41,372 nucleotides of DNA from NCBI GenBank assembly GCA_029567325.1, contig JAKQLF010000161.1, positions 1-41,372 on the forward strand, given 5' to 3'. Of this stretch, positions 6,479-15,948 are shown piece by piece. The notes below the pieces were generated by a model. That model was not told the origin of the DNA. It saw nothing but the letters and a program-made list of their open reading frames with translations, and searched no databases. Source of the DNA: Bacteroidota bacterium. Its GTDB lineage: Bacteria; Bacteroidota; Bacteroidia; Chitinophagales; Saprospiraceae. The position numbers were made by a program, and so were the translations under genes. The stretch's first letter is position 1. Each line of letters begins with the position of its first letter.

Positions 6479-9241
6479 TTAATTCTCCCTTCTATCGTTG
6501 TTATTTTCATTATTCCCACTTTCAATTTTATAATCCTCTGCGGAGGTGCCTGTTGAGAAGTGCCTTAAATTATAAGTGAATGTCACCATAAAATAACGTT
6601 GTAAAACCATACGCTCAGAATCTTGTATGTAGATCTCCGTGATATCACGATTGACATTGTTATTTTGCTTCAATAAATCATAAACTCGTACGCTGATTTC
6701 GCCACGATCATCTTTCAAAACCTTTTTCCCAATACTACCATTGATCAACATATAAGAAGGATCAATTCCATCTGCCAAACCGCCAAAATATTGGTGACTC
6801 ACGTCTGTTCTCAAAGTGATACCCTTCCACAAAATTCCTTTAAAATTAATCTGACTGGTGTGTCTGAAAAAATTATTATTGAGCTCTGGACGAAGTGAAT
6901 TTTTCACCAAACTATAATTAGATCTGGTTGAAATATTGAAATCTATTTTATCACTGATATTACTACTCAAATTGAGACCTAAACTAAAGTCATTTGATCT
7001 TGTAAAGGTCTGCTGGTCATTTATAATACCAGGTAACTGCCTATAACCTACGCCCGTCCAAGCATTGAAATTGGATTTCAATTTTTTGATGGGTAATCCA
7101 AAATTGATGAATGTTCTGGCATTCCAATTACCATCCACATTTTGAGGTTTGATCAATTGACCACCTTTCTCCAACACAATCTGATCATTTACCATAAAGG
7201 TTTCATCCGCAATAAAAGTGGTATTCGTAATCGAATTACTGATAATAGAGGCATCCATTCCAACAAAAAAAGAAGACTCTTTCTCCGCATTTCTATTTCT
7301 AAATCTCACCCGCATTCTATTATTATACTCTTGATTGAGGTTGGGATTGCCTACTCTTAATTGTATCGGATTTGTATTGTCCACCACTTCCTGTAATTGC
7401 CCTATACCAGGCTCTCTTGTCCAGGTAAAATAATTAAATTCCAAATTTGAACTTTCATTGATCTGATAATTCATCCTTAGCGTAGGTAATAAACTGTTGA
7501 AATTCCTATTCAATTTTGAGACCTGTGGAAATGTTTGATTATTGATTAAATCAGCTCTCTGATATTCCAACTCCACTTGCAAGCTGAGATTTTCTACTTT
7601 ATACTGATAACCCAGCTCCGCCTCATGGGTCCTGTATTCACTATCAAAAACATTACTCAATGAGGTGTCCAAAACTTCTTCTCTGTTACTCCCCAAATCA
7701 AAATTCAATTTATCAGAATCATTTTTGCGGTTTCTGAATTCGTACTCCAACTCGATGGTGCCATTTGCTCCAACTGGCTCAGTATAAGAACCTCCAAATT
7801 CAACATCGACACCTCCTCTATTTCTGGTAATGTGTTGGTCCAAATTTTCAATTACGGTACTACTATCAGAATAAAAGATATTTTCAGCTTGTCGATTGGC
7901 GTCATCAATATTATTGTGAGACTCTACATTTGTGCTCAACGTAAATGTTCTGCCTTCTTTTAAAAATTGATGATTGAAAAGCAAATTGGCGCCAAAATCA
8001 TTGTCTTCATTGTTTGACTTCACAAAATTCGTAGTTTGATTTAATGGATTTCTCAGAACAGAAGTTTTTCCAAGAAAACTGTTGGTATTGATGTCACTTT
8101 TAATGTCCGCTCGAGGCAAAAAAATCAATCTATTACGTTTGTCAATTCTGTATTCAAGGCGGGCATTAAAGCGGTGATCTTTATCATTTCGTTCATTTGC
8201 ATTCATCTCCTCATAAACCTGATCGGCTTGTGAAGGCAAAATGTAATCTCTGAAAATATCAGCACTTGCCTGATTTTTTCTATTGCTGTATCCATAATTT
8301 CCGCTTACCTCCAACCTATCAAAAAAGATATTGCTGTATTGTAAGCCAATGTTGTTGGTGTTTATAACGCCATCTTGTGTCCTTGCTTCACCTTGACTGT
8401 TGGGATCAGCAGAATAATTGGTGATATTGACATTATTGGATAATCCATTTACAGTCCATCTTTTATTATCATTGAAAAAGTTTACACTTGCTGCCAATTG
8501 ATATCGGCCATCAGTTCCATATCCACCATCCATTTTCCCAAACTGCCCTATTTTTCTGCTAGGTTTGGTGACGATGTTGATGGTTTTTACTTCATTTCCA
8601 TCATCAAAACCACTGAGTTGCGCTTTTTCACTTTTGCGGTCGTAAATCTCAATGCTTTTTATGATTTCTGCTGGCAAGCTTTGAAGAGCTGTATTGATAT
8701 CCCCACCAAAAAACTCTTTACCATCTACTAGAATTTTTTGCACAGCTTCACCTTCTGCCTGTACTTGACCATTTTGTATCACAATACCGGGCATTTTAGT
8801 AATGAGATCCCGACTGGTTGCATCGCCCAAAGTGGTAAACGCTGAGGCATTATAAGAAATCGTATCCCCTTTTTGGCGACCAGTGACAGCTTCAGCTCTG
8901 ACAACCACTTCGTCAAGAACTTGAGAGGACTCATATAAATTCAAAACTTTGAGATCGATGTCAGATTCTGAGTTGACATTTCTGAATAAGCGCTCATAGC
9001 CCAAGTAGGAAATCTGCAAAATAAAGTCTCTGCGTTTCACATCTCTGATGATAAAATTACCATCTACATCAGTGATCTCCCCAGTAACCACCGCAGAATC
9101 AGTTGCTTGCAATAATGCGATTGCTGCACCAATGATCGGTTCCCCATTTTTGGCGTCCAAAACTTTGCCGCTGATGGATATTTTCTGAGCGAATAATACT
9201 TGAGTAAATAATAGCAGCAAAAAGAAATGCAATACTTTCAT
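6479..9241 (-). CDS. TonB-linked outer-membrane beta-barrel family protein (PF14905-like) with CarboxypepD_reg-like domain
   Basis: Outer-membrane protein of 920 residues. A signal peptide (MKVLHFFLLLLFTQVLFAQ) precedes a carboxypeptidase-regulatory-like domain at about 22-105 (ISGKVLDAKNGEPIIGAAIA). A plug-like region follows at about 110-225 (ATSRDLITKMPGIVIQNGQV, VDGKEFFGG, IKSIEIYDR), and the rest is barrel, rich in alternating aromatic and Asn/Asp strands. This layout is that of the Bacteroidota outer-membrane beta-barrel family related to TonB-dependent receptors. The C-terminal end (NNENNNDRREN) is polar and lacks the usual terminal Phe. No SusD partner or sigma/anti-sigma pair is adjacent, so the substrate cannot be guessed. 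It is transcribed away from the 9753 gene across a 500-base spacer. Confidence 0.9.
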   Translation of the reverse strand: MKVLHFFLLLLFTQVLFAQKISISGKVLDAKNGEPIIGAAIALLQATDSAVVTGEITDVDGNFIIRDVKRRDFILQISYLGYERLFRNVNSESDIDLKVLNLYESSQVLDEVVVRAEAVTGRQKGDTISYNASAFTTLGDATSRDLITKMPGIVIQNGQVQAEGEAVQKILVDGKEFFGGDINTALQSLPAEIIKSIEIYDRKSEKAQLSGFDDGNEVKTINIVTKPSRKIGQFGKMDGGYGTDGRYQLAASVNFFNDNKRWTVNGLSNNVNITNYSADPNSQGEARTQDGVINTNNIGLQYSNIFFDRLEVSGNYGYSNRKNQASADIFRDYILPSQADQVYEEMNANERNDKDHRFNARLEYRIDKRNRLIFLPRADIKSDINTNSFLGKTSVLRNPLNQTTNFVKSNNEDNDFGANLLFNHQFLKEGRTFTLSTNVESHNNIDDANRQAENIFYSDSSTVIENLDQHITRNRGGVDVEFGGSYTEPVGANGTIELEYEFRNRKNDSDKLNFDLGSNREEVLDTSLSNVFDSEYRTHEAELGYQYKVENLSLQVELEYQRADLINNQTFPQVSKLNRNFNSLLPTLRMNYQINESSNLEFNYFTWTREPGIGQLQEVVDNTNPIQLRVGNPNLNQEYNNRMRVRFRNRNAEKESSFFVGMDASIISNSITNTTFIADETFMVNDQIVLEKGGQLIKPQNVDGNWNARTFINFGLPIKKLKSNFNAWTGVGYRQLPGIINDQQTFTRSNDFSLGLNLSSNISDKIDFNISTRSNYSLVKNSLRPELNNNFFRHTSQINFKGILWKGITLRTDVSHQYFGGLADGIDPSYMLINGSIGKKVLKDDRGEISVRVYDLLKQNNNVNRDITEIYIQDSERMVLQRYFMVTFTYNLRHFSTGTSAEDYKIESGNNENNNDRREN

Positions 9242-9752
9242 AATTGGAATATGATGTTATTCTAGCCTTTGAGCAAACCTTTTTACTTTGTCAAAAGCTA
9301 TAAAATGTTAAAATTATCTAAATACAAAATCCTATCTGTAAGGTTGCATTCAGTGTTTAAAGTCGATTAAACAGTTGATTTAGGTGGAAGTTGACCGTTT
9401 AAAATGATCATAATGCTAAAATGGTTGAAAAATGGCAAACGACTAAAGATTTATTCAGTTTTTAGATAATTTTAATTTTCAGAGCATTTATCTCCATTTA
9501 TAACTATTCTACCAAAAATAATTAAGTTTTGAATTCAAAAAAAGCCAGAAAATTTAAAGGCGGAGTTCCCAATAAAAGAAGGTCTTTCCTGGATTTTATA
9601 GGAAAATATTGGTCAGTAAGCACCCAAATTTATGATAGATCACTTTCAAGTGTGGGGCACAAAACAAAAATAATTCTGGATTTTTGATGACAATATATTT
9701 TCCCTTTCGATATGTAATTATAAATATTGATTACAATTCTAATTTTAGAAAA
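9242..9752. other. Divergent spacer, no gene seen
   Basis: About 510 AT-rich bases between the barrel gene (minus) and the lipoprotein gene (plus). It should carry both promoters, but no convincing TTG-N21-TAnnTTTG pair was found. No RNA gene, long repeat or credible small ORF is seen. Confidence 0.5.
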
Positions 9753-10832
9753 ATGGAAAAGACTTTTTTGATTTTATGCTTAACATGTATTTTGAGTGTC
9801 TTCCTAAGTTGCAAACAAGAAGCAGATATGGACGGCAGCATGAATTATGAAGATGCCAATTATGAAGGAAATCAGGGATCAAATAAAAACGTATCCTATT
9901 CAAATCATTCAGATAATCAAGGCTCTTTATTAAATGATTACAAAAAAGTAGAGGAGAAAGATCCACAAGGATTATTGGTCAGCACAATAGAAATGCCAAT
10001 AAATTGGAGATATGAAGGACCTGTTATAAAAGGCCCCAACAATTTGGAAATAAGTAATAAATCTAGATATCCAAACGGGCAGCACCCCATTATGTCGCTC
10101 GAAGAAGCCATCAATTATGAAATTCCAAATGTTATCAATAGCATTGGATTTAAAATTACAAATAGCCAAATGCTGGATGAAATAAACAAAGTAGATCAAA
10201 CTTATCAGAATAGATTGTATTCTTCAGGACTTACGGAGAAGATGATTAGAAGTATTGGATATGATGTAGTAAATAACTCGGGTGACAAAAGTTTCATTGT
10301 TGCAAAGTATATAAGATTCACGGTTTATTATGCATCTTTTGTTTCCATAAATTATACCCTGGTTTCTGCAAATGAGAACTACATTGAGGCGGCTAAGGAC
10401 GGTTTGTTACACATGTATTCCAGTAGAATTTATGACGAACAGTTCATACTTGCATTCAACCAAAATGAAAGGTTTAAAGAAGCTCAAACAAACCAACAGA
10501 TTGCCATTAATGGTTCTCAAAACCAAGGATCATGGGAGGCGCACAATCAAAAAATGAATCAATACCGTAATGAAACAAATGGTGCTATATCAGGAGTTTA
10601 TAATTCAAGTTCGTCTTCATTCAATCGCAGTAATGATATGATACTCAATGGACTCAGAGAAGAGGAGAGAATTTATAATCCATACAGCGGACAACAAATG
10701 GCTGTTCCAATGGGAAATCAAAGGTACTTTGTCAATCCCAATAATGAGGTCATTGGCACAGATGATGCCTTTATCAATGAAACTCAGTTAAATTGGAATG
10801 GTGGTAATTATATAGAAGGCAGAAAGCAATAA
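9753..10832 (+). CDS. Hypothetical lipoprotein, Asn/Gln/Ser-rich
   Basis: Protein of 359 residues. I chose the ATG at 9753 because it places a good lipoprotein signal at the start (MEKTFLILCLTCILSVFLSC, Cys20). An upstream in-frame ATG at 9684 would bury that signal behind 23 residues. After a polar linker, residues about 70-230 form a folded-looking domain (STIEMPINWRYEGP, LEEAINYEIPNVINSIGF, LVSANENYIEAAKDGLLHMY). The C-terminal third is low-complexity (N, Q, S, G). It ends with RYFVNPNNEVIGTDD, reminiscent of repeats found in secreted proteins of this phylum. I do not recognise the family. It converges on the T9SS gene with 62 bases between stops. Confidence 0.75.
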   Translation: MEKTFLILCLTCILSVFLSCKQEADMDGSMNYEDANYEGNQGSNKNVSYSNHSDNQGSLLNDYKKVEEKDPQGLLVSTIEMPINWRYEGPVIKGPNNLEISNKSRYPNGQHPIMSLEEAINYEIPNVINSIGFKITNSQMLDEINKVDQTYQNRLYSSGLTEKMIRSIGYDVVNNSGDKSFIVAKYIRFTVYYASFVSINYTLVSANENYIEAAKDGLLHMYSSRIYDEQFILAFNQNERFKEAQTNQQIAINGSQNQGSWEAHNQKMNQYRNETNGAISGVYNSSSSSFNRSNDMILNGLREEERIYNPYSGQQMAVPMGNQRYFVNPNNEVIGTDDAFINETQLNWNGGNYIEGRKQ

Positions 10833-10851
10833 AATTTAGATCTCGAAATAC

Positions 10852-10868
10852 TGGTTTTCCAAAAACCA
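10852..10868. terminator. Short hairpin between convergent genes
   Basis: TGGTTTT, CCA loop, AAAACCA: a 7-bp stem between the convergent genes ending at 10832 and 10895. There is no long T tract on either side, so its role as a terminator is only suggested by its location. Confidence 0.35.
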
Positions 10869-10894
10869 AAAGTCAACCGTAAAAGATTAAATAA

Positions 10895-12133
10895 TTAATG
10901 TTGAATGATGACTGGCATAGCATTGAGTTTTTTAGTGCCATCTGGAATTAGGTAATAAATACCGTTTGCAATGTTTGAAAAATCCATTAATAGGTCAAAA
11001 CCATTTGTTTTTTTAATCATAACTAATTCACCCAGTTGGTTAAAAATTTTAATTTCATTTATTCCAGAAAGGCCAGATATCCTTGCCCAGTCACCAGCAG
11101 GGTTTGGCGAAACCACAATTTGCGGTGTATTATTTGAATGATCAGTAGTGTTTACAATGGTGTTATATTTATAAAATTCTTCCAAAAATAAATATACTGT
11201 ATTGGTTAAATAGTTTTCAATATAACTATAAGTCATTGACCTAGATCCATCTTCATTGTAAAAATATTCAAATTTTAAAAAAATTTGGCCAGTGGAATTG
11301 TATCTAATTTCTTCTATCAATTGTTTTTTTTCGTTGTACTTTTTTGTACCAACATTTACAGTGCTTCCATTTATATTGTGTAATACACTACTATCAATTG
11401 AGCCGTCGTAAAATCGATTTATCACACTAATAAGTTCATCCATTGCATTGTAATTTTTTGTAACTTCCAATTCACCTGATGTTTCATTGTACTCAAAAAC
11501 GATTTGATTATTGAATGTCCAATCATCTAAACCAGTACTAGAGAATTCCTTCTGTACAATCAATTTACCTTCACTATTGTATTCATTGGTTACTTTTTTC
11601 ACTGATGGCGTTGTAGATGATTGCGAAATTTGAGTACTTATGCTTTCAGTTAACAGACCTGACTCATTGTATGCATAGGTAGAAGTTACGATAAGGGAAT
11701 TAGGTCCTTCATTTAGTCTTCTTGAGATCAATTGTCGGTTTTCATTATATCCGAATTTGATATTTTCAAATAATTCCGAGCCTGAATTATACCTATATGA
11801 AATAATGGAGTCCAATCCATCATAAGTATATTGGTATAATCTCATAGATCCAATTGGTAAATTTGTTTCAGACTTAAGTTTACCCGTCTCGTTATATTCA
11901 TACTTATTATGCAATTTCAAGATAGGGTTATTCGGATCGTTTTCATTAATTAATTTAGACTCAATCAGGTTCCTTTGATCATACGTATAAACAAAATACT
12001 CATAATCCATGCCTCCCAAAATATTCTTTCCAAACCTCACAAGGCTATCAGGTAACGGCGCATCTGGCAACGGCTGCGCAAATGATCCAGTTGCAAGAAG
12101 TGTCAATAAACATATTTTTAATAGATTTTTCAT
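10895..12133 (-). CDS. Secreted YD-like repeat protein with T9SS C-terminal sorting domain
   Basis: Protein of 412 residues with a signal peptide (MKNLLKICLLTLLATGSFAQ). The body is made of degenerate repeats of the form Y-x-Y-N-E-x-G-x-L (YEYNETGKL, YAYNESGLL, NEYNSEGKL, FEYNETSGEL), akin to RHS/YD or DUF4595-like beta repeats. The last 75 residues form a type A T9SS sorting domain (VVSPNPAGDWARISG, IKIFNQLGELV, IANGIYYLI). The protein is expected to cross the outer membrane through T9SS and be anchored or released. Function beyond export is unknown. A well-spaced Bacteroidota promoter lies directly upstream (12157-12188). Confidence 0.85.
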   Translation of the reverse strand: MKNLLKICLLTLLATGSFAQPLPDAPLPDSLVRFGKNILGGMDYEYFVYTYDQRNLIESKLINENDPNNPILKLHNKYEYNETGKLKSETNLPIGSMRLYQYTYDGLDSIISYRYNSGSELFENIKFGYNENRQLISRRLNEGPNSLIVTSTYAYNESGLLTESISTQISQSSTTPSVKKVTNEYNSEGKLIVQKEFSSTGLDDWTFNNQIVFEYNETSGELEVTKNYNAMDELISVINRFYDGSIDSSVLHNINGSTVNVGTKKYNEKKQLIEEIRYNSTGQIFLKFEYFYNEDGSRSMTYSYIENYLTNTVYLFLEEFYKYNTIVNTTDHSNNTPQIVVSPNPAGDWARISGLSGINEIKIFNQLGELVMIKKTNGFDLLMDFSNIANGIYYLIPDGTKKLNAMPVIIQH

Positions 12134-12156
12134 TCTGACATAAATTTAATTAGCAA

Positions 12157-12188
12157 CAAAAGTATTGACAAAATCCATACCATGCCAA
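12157..12188 (-). promoter_or_regulatory. Bacteroidota-type promoter for the T9SS protein gene
   Basis: On the minus strand: TTG (12186-12188), 21 bases, TACTTTTG (12157-12164), matching the TTG/TAnnTTTG consensus. It lies 23 bases upstream of the start codon at 12133. The same 21-base spacing occurs at 13507 and 25548. Confidence 0.55.
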
Positions 12189-12354
12189 ACTTTTTTTAAG
12201 CTTTTAACGAATGCTTATTTTTCCAAAAAGTAATTCAAGGATATAAAGTGATTTCCCAGGCAAATAAATCACCCTTTAACAATTATTTGTGACCCCACAG
12301 TTTTCAAAATTGAAATACTTATACCACTTTTGCTCAAATATTAAATCGTAGGTC

Positions 12355-13401
12355 ATGAAACACAACATTTTGCTCTTAATCACCCTGTTTTCCCTCAGTC
12401 TTTCTGCTCAAAAAGGCCTGAAAGATTATGCTGACTTTCCAATTGGATCAGCAATATCTACCTGGGGTTATAATAGAGATACGGTAAGTAGAGACATCCA
12501 CGTTCGCGAATTCAATAGCATTACGGCCAATAATCAAATGAAAATGGCGAGTATTGCGCGTGAAAAAGGTGTTTACAACTTTGATCCGGCTGATCAAATG
12601 GTGGCATTTGCAGAAAAATACAATCAACGTCTTTTTGGGCATGCTTTGGTTTGGCACAGTTCTACCCCGACATGGCTTTCAGAAATCGAAAATAATCCTG
12701 TAGCATTGGATTCATTTATGCGTGATTACATTCACAAATACGTGGGTAGATATAAAGGTAAAGTTGATGGATGGGATGTTGTTAATGAGGCAATGAATAC
12801 TGCCGGACCAGGATGGAGAGAAACCATTTGGTACAAAGCTTTGGGCAAAGAATATGTGGCCAAAGCACTGAGATATGCCCATGAAGCTGACCCAGATGCT
12901 GTTTTGTTTGTAAATGATTTCAATACAGAGCGTGATACGGCCAAACTTCATGAAACCTTGAGAATGATCAAATGGCTGCAATCTGAAAAAGTTCCTATTT
13001 CTGGATTGGGCTTTCAAATGCATTTGAGAATGGACATACCAAACGAAACGATAGAATACGCCTTGAGAAAAGGTGCTGAAACTGGGTTGATGATCCATCT
13101 TTCTGAGGTTGACATCATATTCAATACCCACGACGATACTCAAGGCGGTGGCAAACAACTATATGATGACATCACACCTGAGATGTTGGCTGCACAAGGC
13201 AAAAAATACGAAGACATTGTAAGAATATACAGAAAGGTAGTTCCAAAATCACAACAATATGGCATTACTTTTTGGGGTTACAGCGACCGTTCTTCATGGA
13301 TCAATGGTTTTTTCAAACTCAAAGATTGGCCTACCATTTATGATGCCAACATGCAACCAAAGCCAGCTTACGAAGGGTTTAAAAGAGGTTTGGGTAAATA
13401 A
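12355..13401 (+). CDS. Secreted GH10 endo-1,4-beta-xylanase
   Basis: Protein of 348 residues: a signal peptide (MKHNILLLITLFSLSLSAQ) and a single glycoside hydrolase family 10 domain filling the rest. It cleaves internal beta-1,4 bonds of xylan. Family hallmarks are visible: TANNQMKMASI, GHALVWHSSTP (residues 95-105), the acid/base Glu145 in WDVVNEAMN, FVNDFN, the nucleophile Glu251 in IHLSEVDI, and FWGYSDRSSWI near the end. There is no carbohydrate-binding module and no T9SS tail, so it is probably periplasmic or simply secreted. No xylan-utilisation genes (SusCD, GH43, transporters) surround it, so it is a lone enzyme. No clear promoter pair was found upstream. Confidence 0.95.
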   Translation: MKHNILLLITLFSLSLSAQKGLKDYADFPIGSAISTWGYNRDTVSRDIHVREFNSITANNQMKMASIAREKGVYNFDPADQMVAFAEKYNQRLFGHALVWHSSTPTWLSEIENNPVALDSFMRDYIHKYVGRYKGKVDGWDVVNEAMNTAGPGWRETIWYKALGKEYVAKALRYAHEADPDAVLFVNDFNTERDTAKLHETLRMIKWLQSEKVPISGLGFQMHLRMDIPNETIEYALRKGAETGLMIHLSEVDIIFNTHDDTQGGGKQLYDDITPEMLAAQGKKYEDIVRIYRKVVPKSQQYGITFWGYSDRSSWINGFFKLKDWPTIYDANMQPKPAYEGFKRGLGK

Positions 13402-13506
13402 TTGGCATCCTTAAATTATTTCATATGATATTGGAATTTAATAGTTTATTTCAGAACTTCAACCAATAATTGATTTTAAAGAAATAAATCAAACGCATAC
13501 CTCCAA

Positions 13507-13538
13507 TTGATAACCAAATAAAGGTCATAGTACCTTTT
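13507..13538 (+). promoter_or_regulatory. Bacteroidota-type promoter for the GS-kinase-HAD operon
   Basis: TTG (13507-13509), 21 bases, TACCTTTT (13531-13538). One mismatch to TAnnTTTG. It ends 15 bases before the ATG at 13554, giving a very short leader. Confidence 0.5.
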
Positions 13539-13553
13539 ACCTTGAAATTTAAA

Positions 13554-14894
13554 ATGATGGATCAAAAACCGCCAGTACCTTTTGATGACTTTGCACGCGT
13601 AGCAGTCTACGACATCGATGGTTTGCAAAGAGGGAAATACATAAATAGCCGCAAACTTGCTAAAAGCTTAGATGATGGGTTTGGTTTTTGTAATGTTATT
13701 TTCGGGTGGGATGTAACAGATAATTGTTATAATGAGGTTGCCGCAACAGGATGGCACACTGCTTTTCCAGACGCTTTGGCAACCATAGATCTTACTTCGA
13801 AAAGAAGTGTGCCTTGGGATGGAGATAAAATATTCTACTTGGCTGACTTTAGTAATGACCCGGTGATGCAACACATTTGTCCGCGCACACTATTGAAAAA
13901 GGTCATTCAAGATGCGGATGAAATGGGTTATAAGGCCAAATTTTCCAAAGAATATGAATGGTTTAATTTTACTGAAGACAGCAAATCATTACATCAAAAA
14001 AACTACCAGAATCCTGAACCGATTACCCAGGGTATGTTTGGTTATAGTCTTTTGAGGCTTTCACAAAACAGTGCTTTTATTGAAGATATCATCAATTACT
14101 GCGATGGTTTTGGAATTCCCATTGAAGGTTTTCATACCGAAACGGGAAGCGGTGTTTATGAAGCTTGCATTGTATACTCAGATACGCTGGAGGCAGCAGA
14201 CAAAGCCGCATTATTCAAAAATACAGTAAAAGAAGTTGGCGCCAAACATGGCATCATGCCCAGTTTTATGGCCAAATGGAATCAAAATTTCCCTGGTTGT
14301 TCTGGCCATATTCACCAGCATTTAGAAGATTTGGCGGGAAATAATTTATTCTCGGATGGAGCGGCTTATGGACAAATGAATGCCCTTCAAGAAAATTATC
14401 TAGCAGGAATTTTGTACTGTTTACCACACATTTTACCCATGTATGCACCTACCATCAATAGTTACAAAAGGTTGGTGCCAGGTTCGTGGGCTCCGACCTC
14501 TGTGAGTTGGGGCTTTGAAAATAGAACAACAGCGGTGCGCATCATCAATAGAAACCCAGAAAATGCCCGCGTAGAAATGCGTGTGCCCGGCGCTGATGCC
14601 AATCCATATCTCAGCATCTCAGCTTGCCTGGCTTCTGGTATGTATGGCATCAAAAATAACTTAAAATTGCCGATCGCTGCCACAAATGGTAATGAGTATG
14701 AACATGCAGAACATCAACAACTTGCAACCAATTTGAAAGATGCTACTCAGCTGATGGCTCAATCGGCACTTGCCAAAGAACTATTTGGCGAACCATTCGT
14801 CCATCATTTTGTAAAGACAAGGGAATGGGAAGTGCGACAATTTGAAAGCGCCGTTACCAATTTTGAGTTGAAACGATATTTTGAAATCATCTAA
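13554..14894 (+). CDS. Glutamine-synthetase-family protein, probable gamma-glutamyl ligase
   Basis: Protein of 446 residues from the ATG at 13554 (a second ATG follows at 13557; an upstream TTG at 13542 overlaps the promoter). It has the beta-Grasp and catalytic domains of class I GS-like enzymes. Visible ligand residues include Glu133 and Glu135 in SKEYEWF, Glu196 and Glu203 in HTETGSGVYE, GCSGHIHQHL (residues 248-257), and the ATP/ammonia-site block RLVPGSWAPTSVSWGFENRT followed by TAVRII. The WAPT-WG-NRT form is that of GS-like ligases which act on amines other than ammonia or on unusual acids, rather than housekeeping GlnA. The Tyr-adenylation motif of GlnA is not seen. It leads a three-gene operon with a kinase 14 bases downstream. 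The actual substrate is unknown. Confidence 0.85.
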   Translation: MMDQKPPVPFDDFARVAVYDIDGLQRGKYINSRKLAKSLDDGFGFCNVIFGWDVTDNCYNEVAATGWHTAFPDALATIDLTSKRSVPWDGDKIFYLADFSNDPVMQHICPRTLLKKVIQDADEMGYKAKFSKEYEWFNFTEDSKSLHQKNYQNPEPITQGMFGYSLLRLSQNSAFIEDIINYCDGFGIPIEGFHTETGSGVYEACIVYSDTLEAADKAALFKNTVKEVGAKHGIMPSFMAKWNQNFPGCSGHIHQHLEDLAGNNLFSDGAAYGQMNALQENYLAGILYCLPHILPMYAPTINSYKRLVPGSWAPTSVSWGFENRTTAVRIINRNPENARVEMRVPGADANPYLSISACLASGMYGIKNNLKLPIAATNGNEYEHAEHQQLATNLKDATQLMAQSALAKELFGEPFVHHFVKTREWEVRQFESAVTNFELKRYFEII

Positions 14895-14908
14895 GCCACC
14901 ACAAAATT

Positions 14909-15946
14909 ATGGCCACAGTAGATTTAGAAACCATAGTGAAATATGCTTGGTTGGCTTACGACAGCAGCCGGGAAATCATAAAAATTACGGACATCAGTGC
15001 AAAGGTGTCTACCAACTTCGTATTTAGGGTCAAATTTAGAGACAAAGGATTTGTGATTGCCAAGTTATCCTATTTTGGCAAATTCGAACATTTTTCTGAA
15101 GATCATCAGATCATTCAGGCTTTGGGAAATAACTTGCCGATTCCTTTCGACAATTTCCTTGCAAAATCATTGATGAAAAATGACAAGTTGTACATTCATC
15201 GTTTTACCAATGATTCAATCGATGCATGGGTCATTTTTTATCAGCCCATCAAGATCAAGCAAAAGTTGCCACGCATTTTAGAAATTCCAGATATTGTCAA
15301 TTTGGGCAAAGAGTTTGCAAATTTCCATAAGACGTGTAATCTGATCCGAAATACCTTGCCAAAGAGTACGAAAACTTTGGAATCAGACATTCGTGATTTT
15401 ACCCATTATCTGCACACAGAAGATGGTATCGAAGAATTTGGTGAAAATGCACCAACTATTTTGAAACATTGCGACCAATTTCTTACCACTTTCAAACCAT
15501 TAAAAGCGGCATTATTGCCTATCATTCCAGTGTTTGTAGATTGGAATATTGGCAATTTTTCCATCAGTGCTGGCAGATTTTATTCTAGGTGGGATTATGA
15601 TTGGTTCAGAGTCAGTACCAGAATGATGGACTTTTACTTTATTGCAAGGGTAGTTTCTGCAGTTGGTGATAGAACATTATTTACCTATAATATAGAGCCT
15701 TTGAAGGATCCCAGATTTGCCATTTTCCTCAAGGAATACCATCAAATCAATCCACTAAAACGGGAAGAAATTTTATTTATCAAAGAGGCTTATCGATTCT
15801 TTTTAATCAATTATGTGCTCAGACATGGCCAGTATTTTTTTAGGACCGATTACGTACACCAATTACAAAAAGATGTCTTGGATACGCATTTAGATGCAAT
15901 CGACTCCTTTGATCCTCAGTTTATTCTTGATGCATTATCTTTGTAG
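14909..15946 (+). CDS. APH/choline-kinase-fold phosphotransferase, substrate unknown
   Basis: Protein of 345 residues with the aminoglycoside-phosphotransferase fold: an N-lobe with Lys52 in FVIAKLSYFG, a hinge near 105-112, and a C-lobe loop VDWNIGNF (Asp211, Asn216) standing where most relatives have HGDLHPGN. The metal-binding Asp follows in RWDYDWFR (Asp229 or Asp231). The His and Gly before the catalytic Asp are replaced by Phe and Val, which is unusual. The catalytic Asp, Asn and metal Asp remain, so it can still be active. It lies between the GS-like ligase (14-base gap) and the HAD gene (2-base gap), indicating one transcript and a shared pathway. I cannot tell the substrate: a small alcohol, an amino alcohol or an amino acid is likely for the fold. 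Confidence 0.75.
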   Translation: MATVDLETIVKYAWLAYDSSREIIKITDISAKVSTNFVFRVKFRDKGFVIAKLSYFGKFEHFSEDHQIIQALGNNLPIPFDNFLAKSLMKNDKLYIHRFTNDSIDAWVIFYQPIKIKQKLPRILEIPDIVNLGKEFANFHKTCNLIRNTLPKSTKTLESDIRDFTHYLHTEDGIEEFGENAPTILKHCDQFLTTFKPLKAALLPIIPVFVDWNIGNFSISAGRFYSRWDYDWFRVSTRMMDFYFIARVVSAVGDRTLFTYNIEPLKDPRFAIFLKEYHQINPLKREEILFIKEAYRFFLINYVLRHGQYFFRTDYVHQLQKDVLDTHLDAIDSFDPQFILDALSL

Positions 15947-15948
15947 TT

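Noticed and set aside
12712-13158. Long minus-strand frame within the xylanase gene
   Set aside because: The sense strand has all GH10 catalytic motifs; the antisense frame is a by-product.
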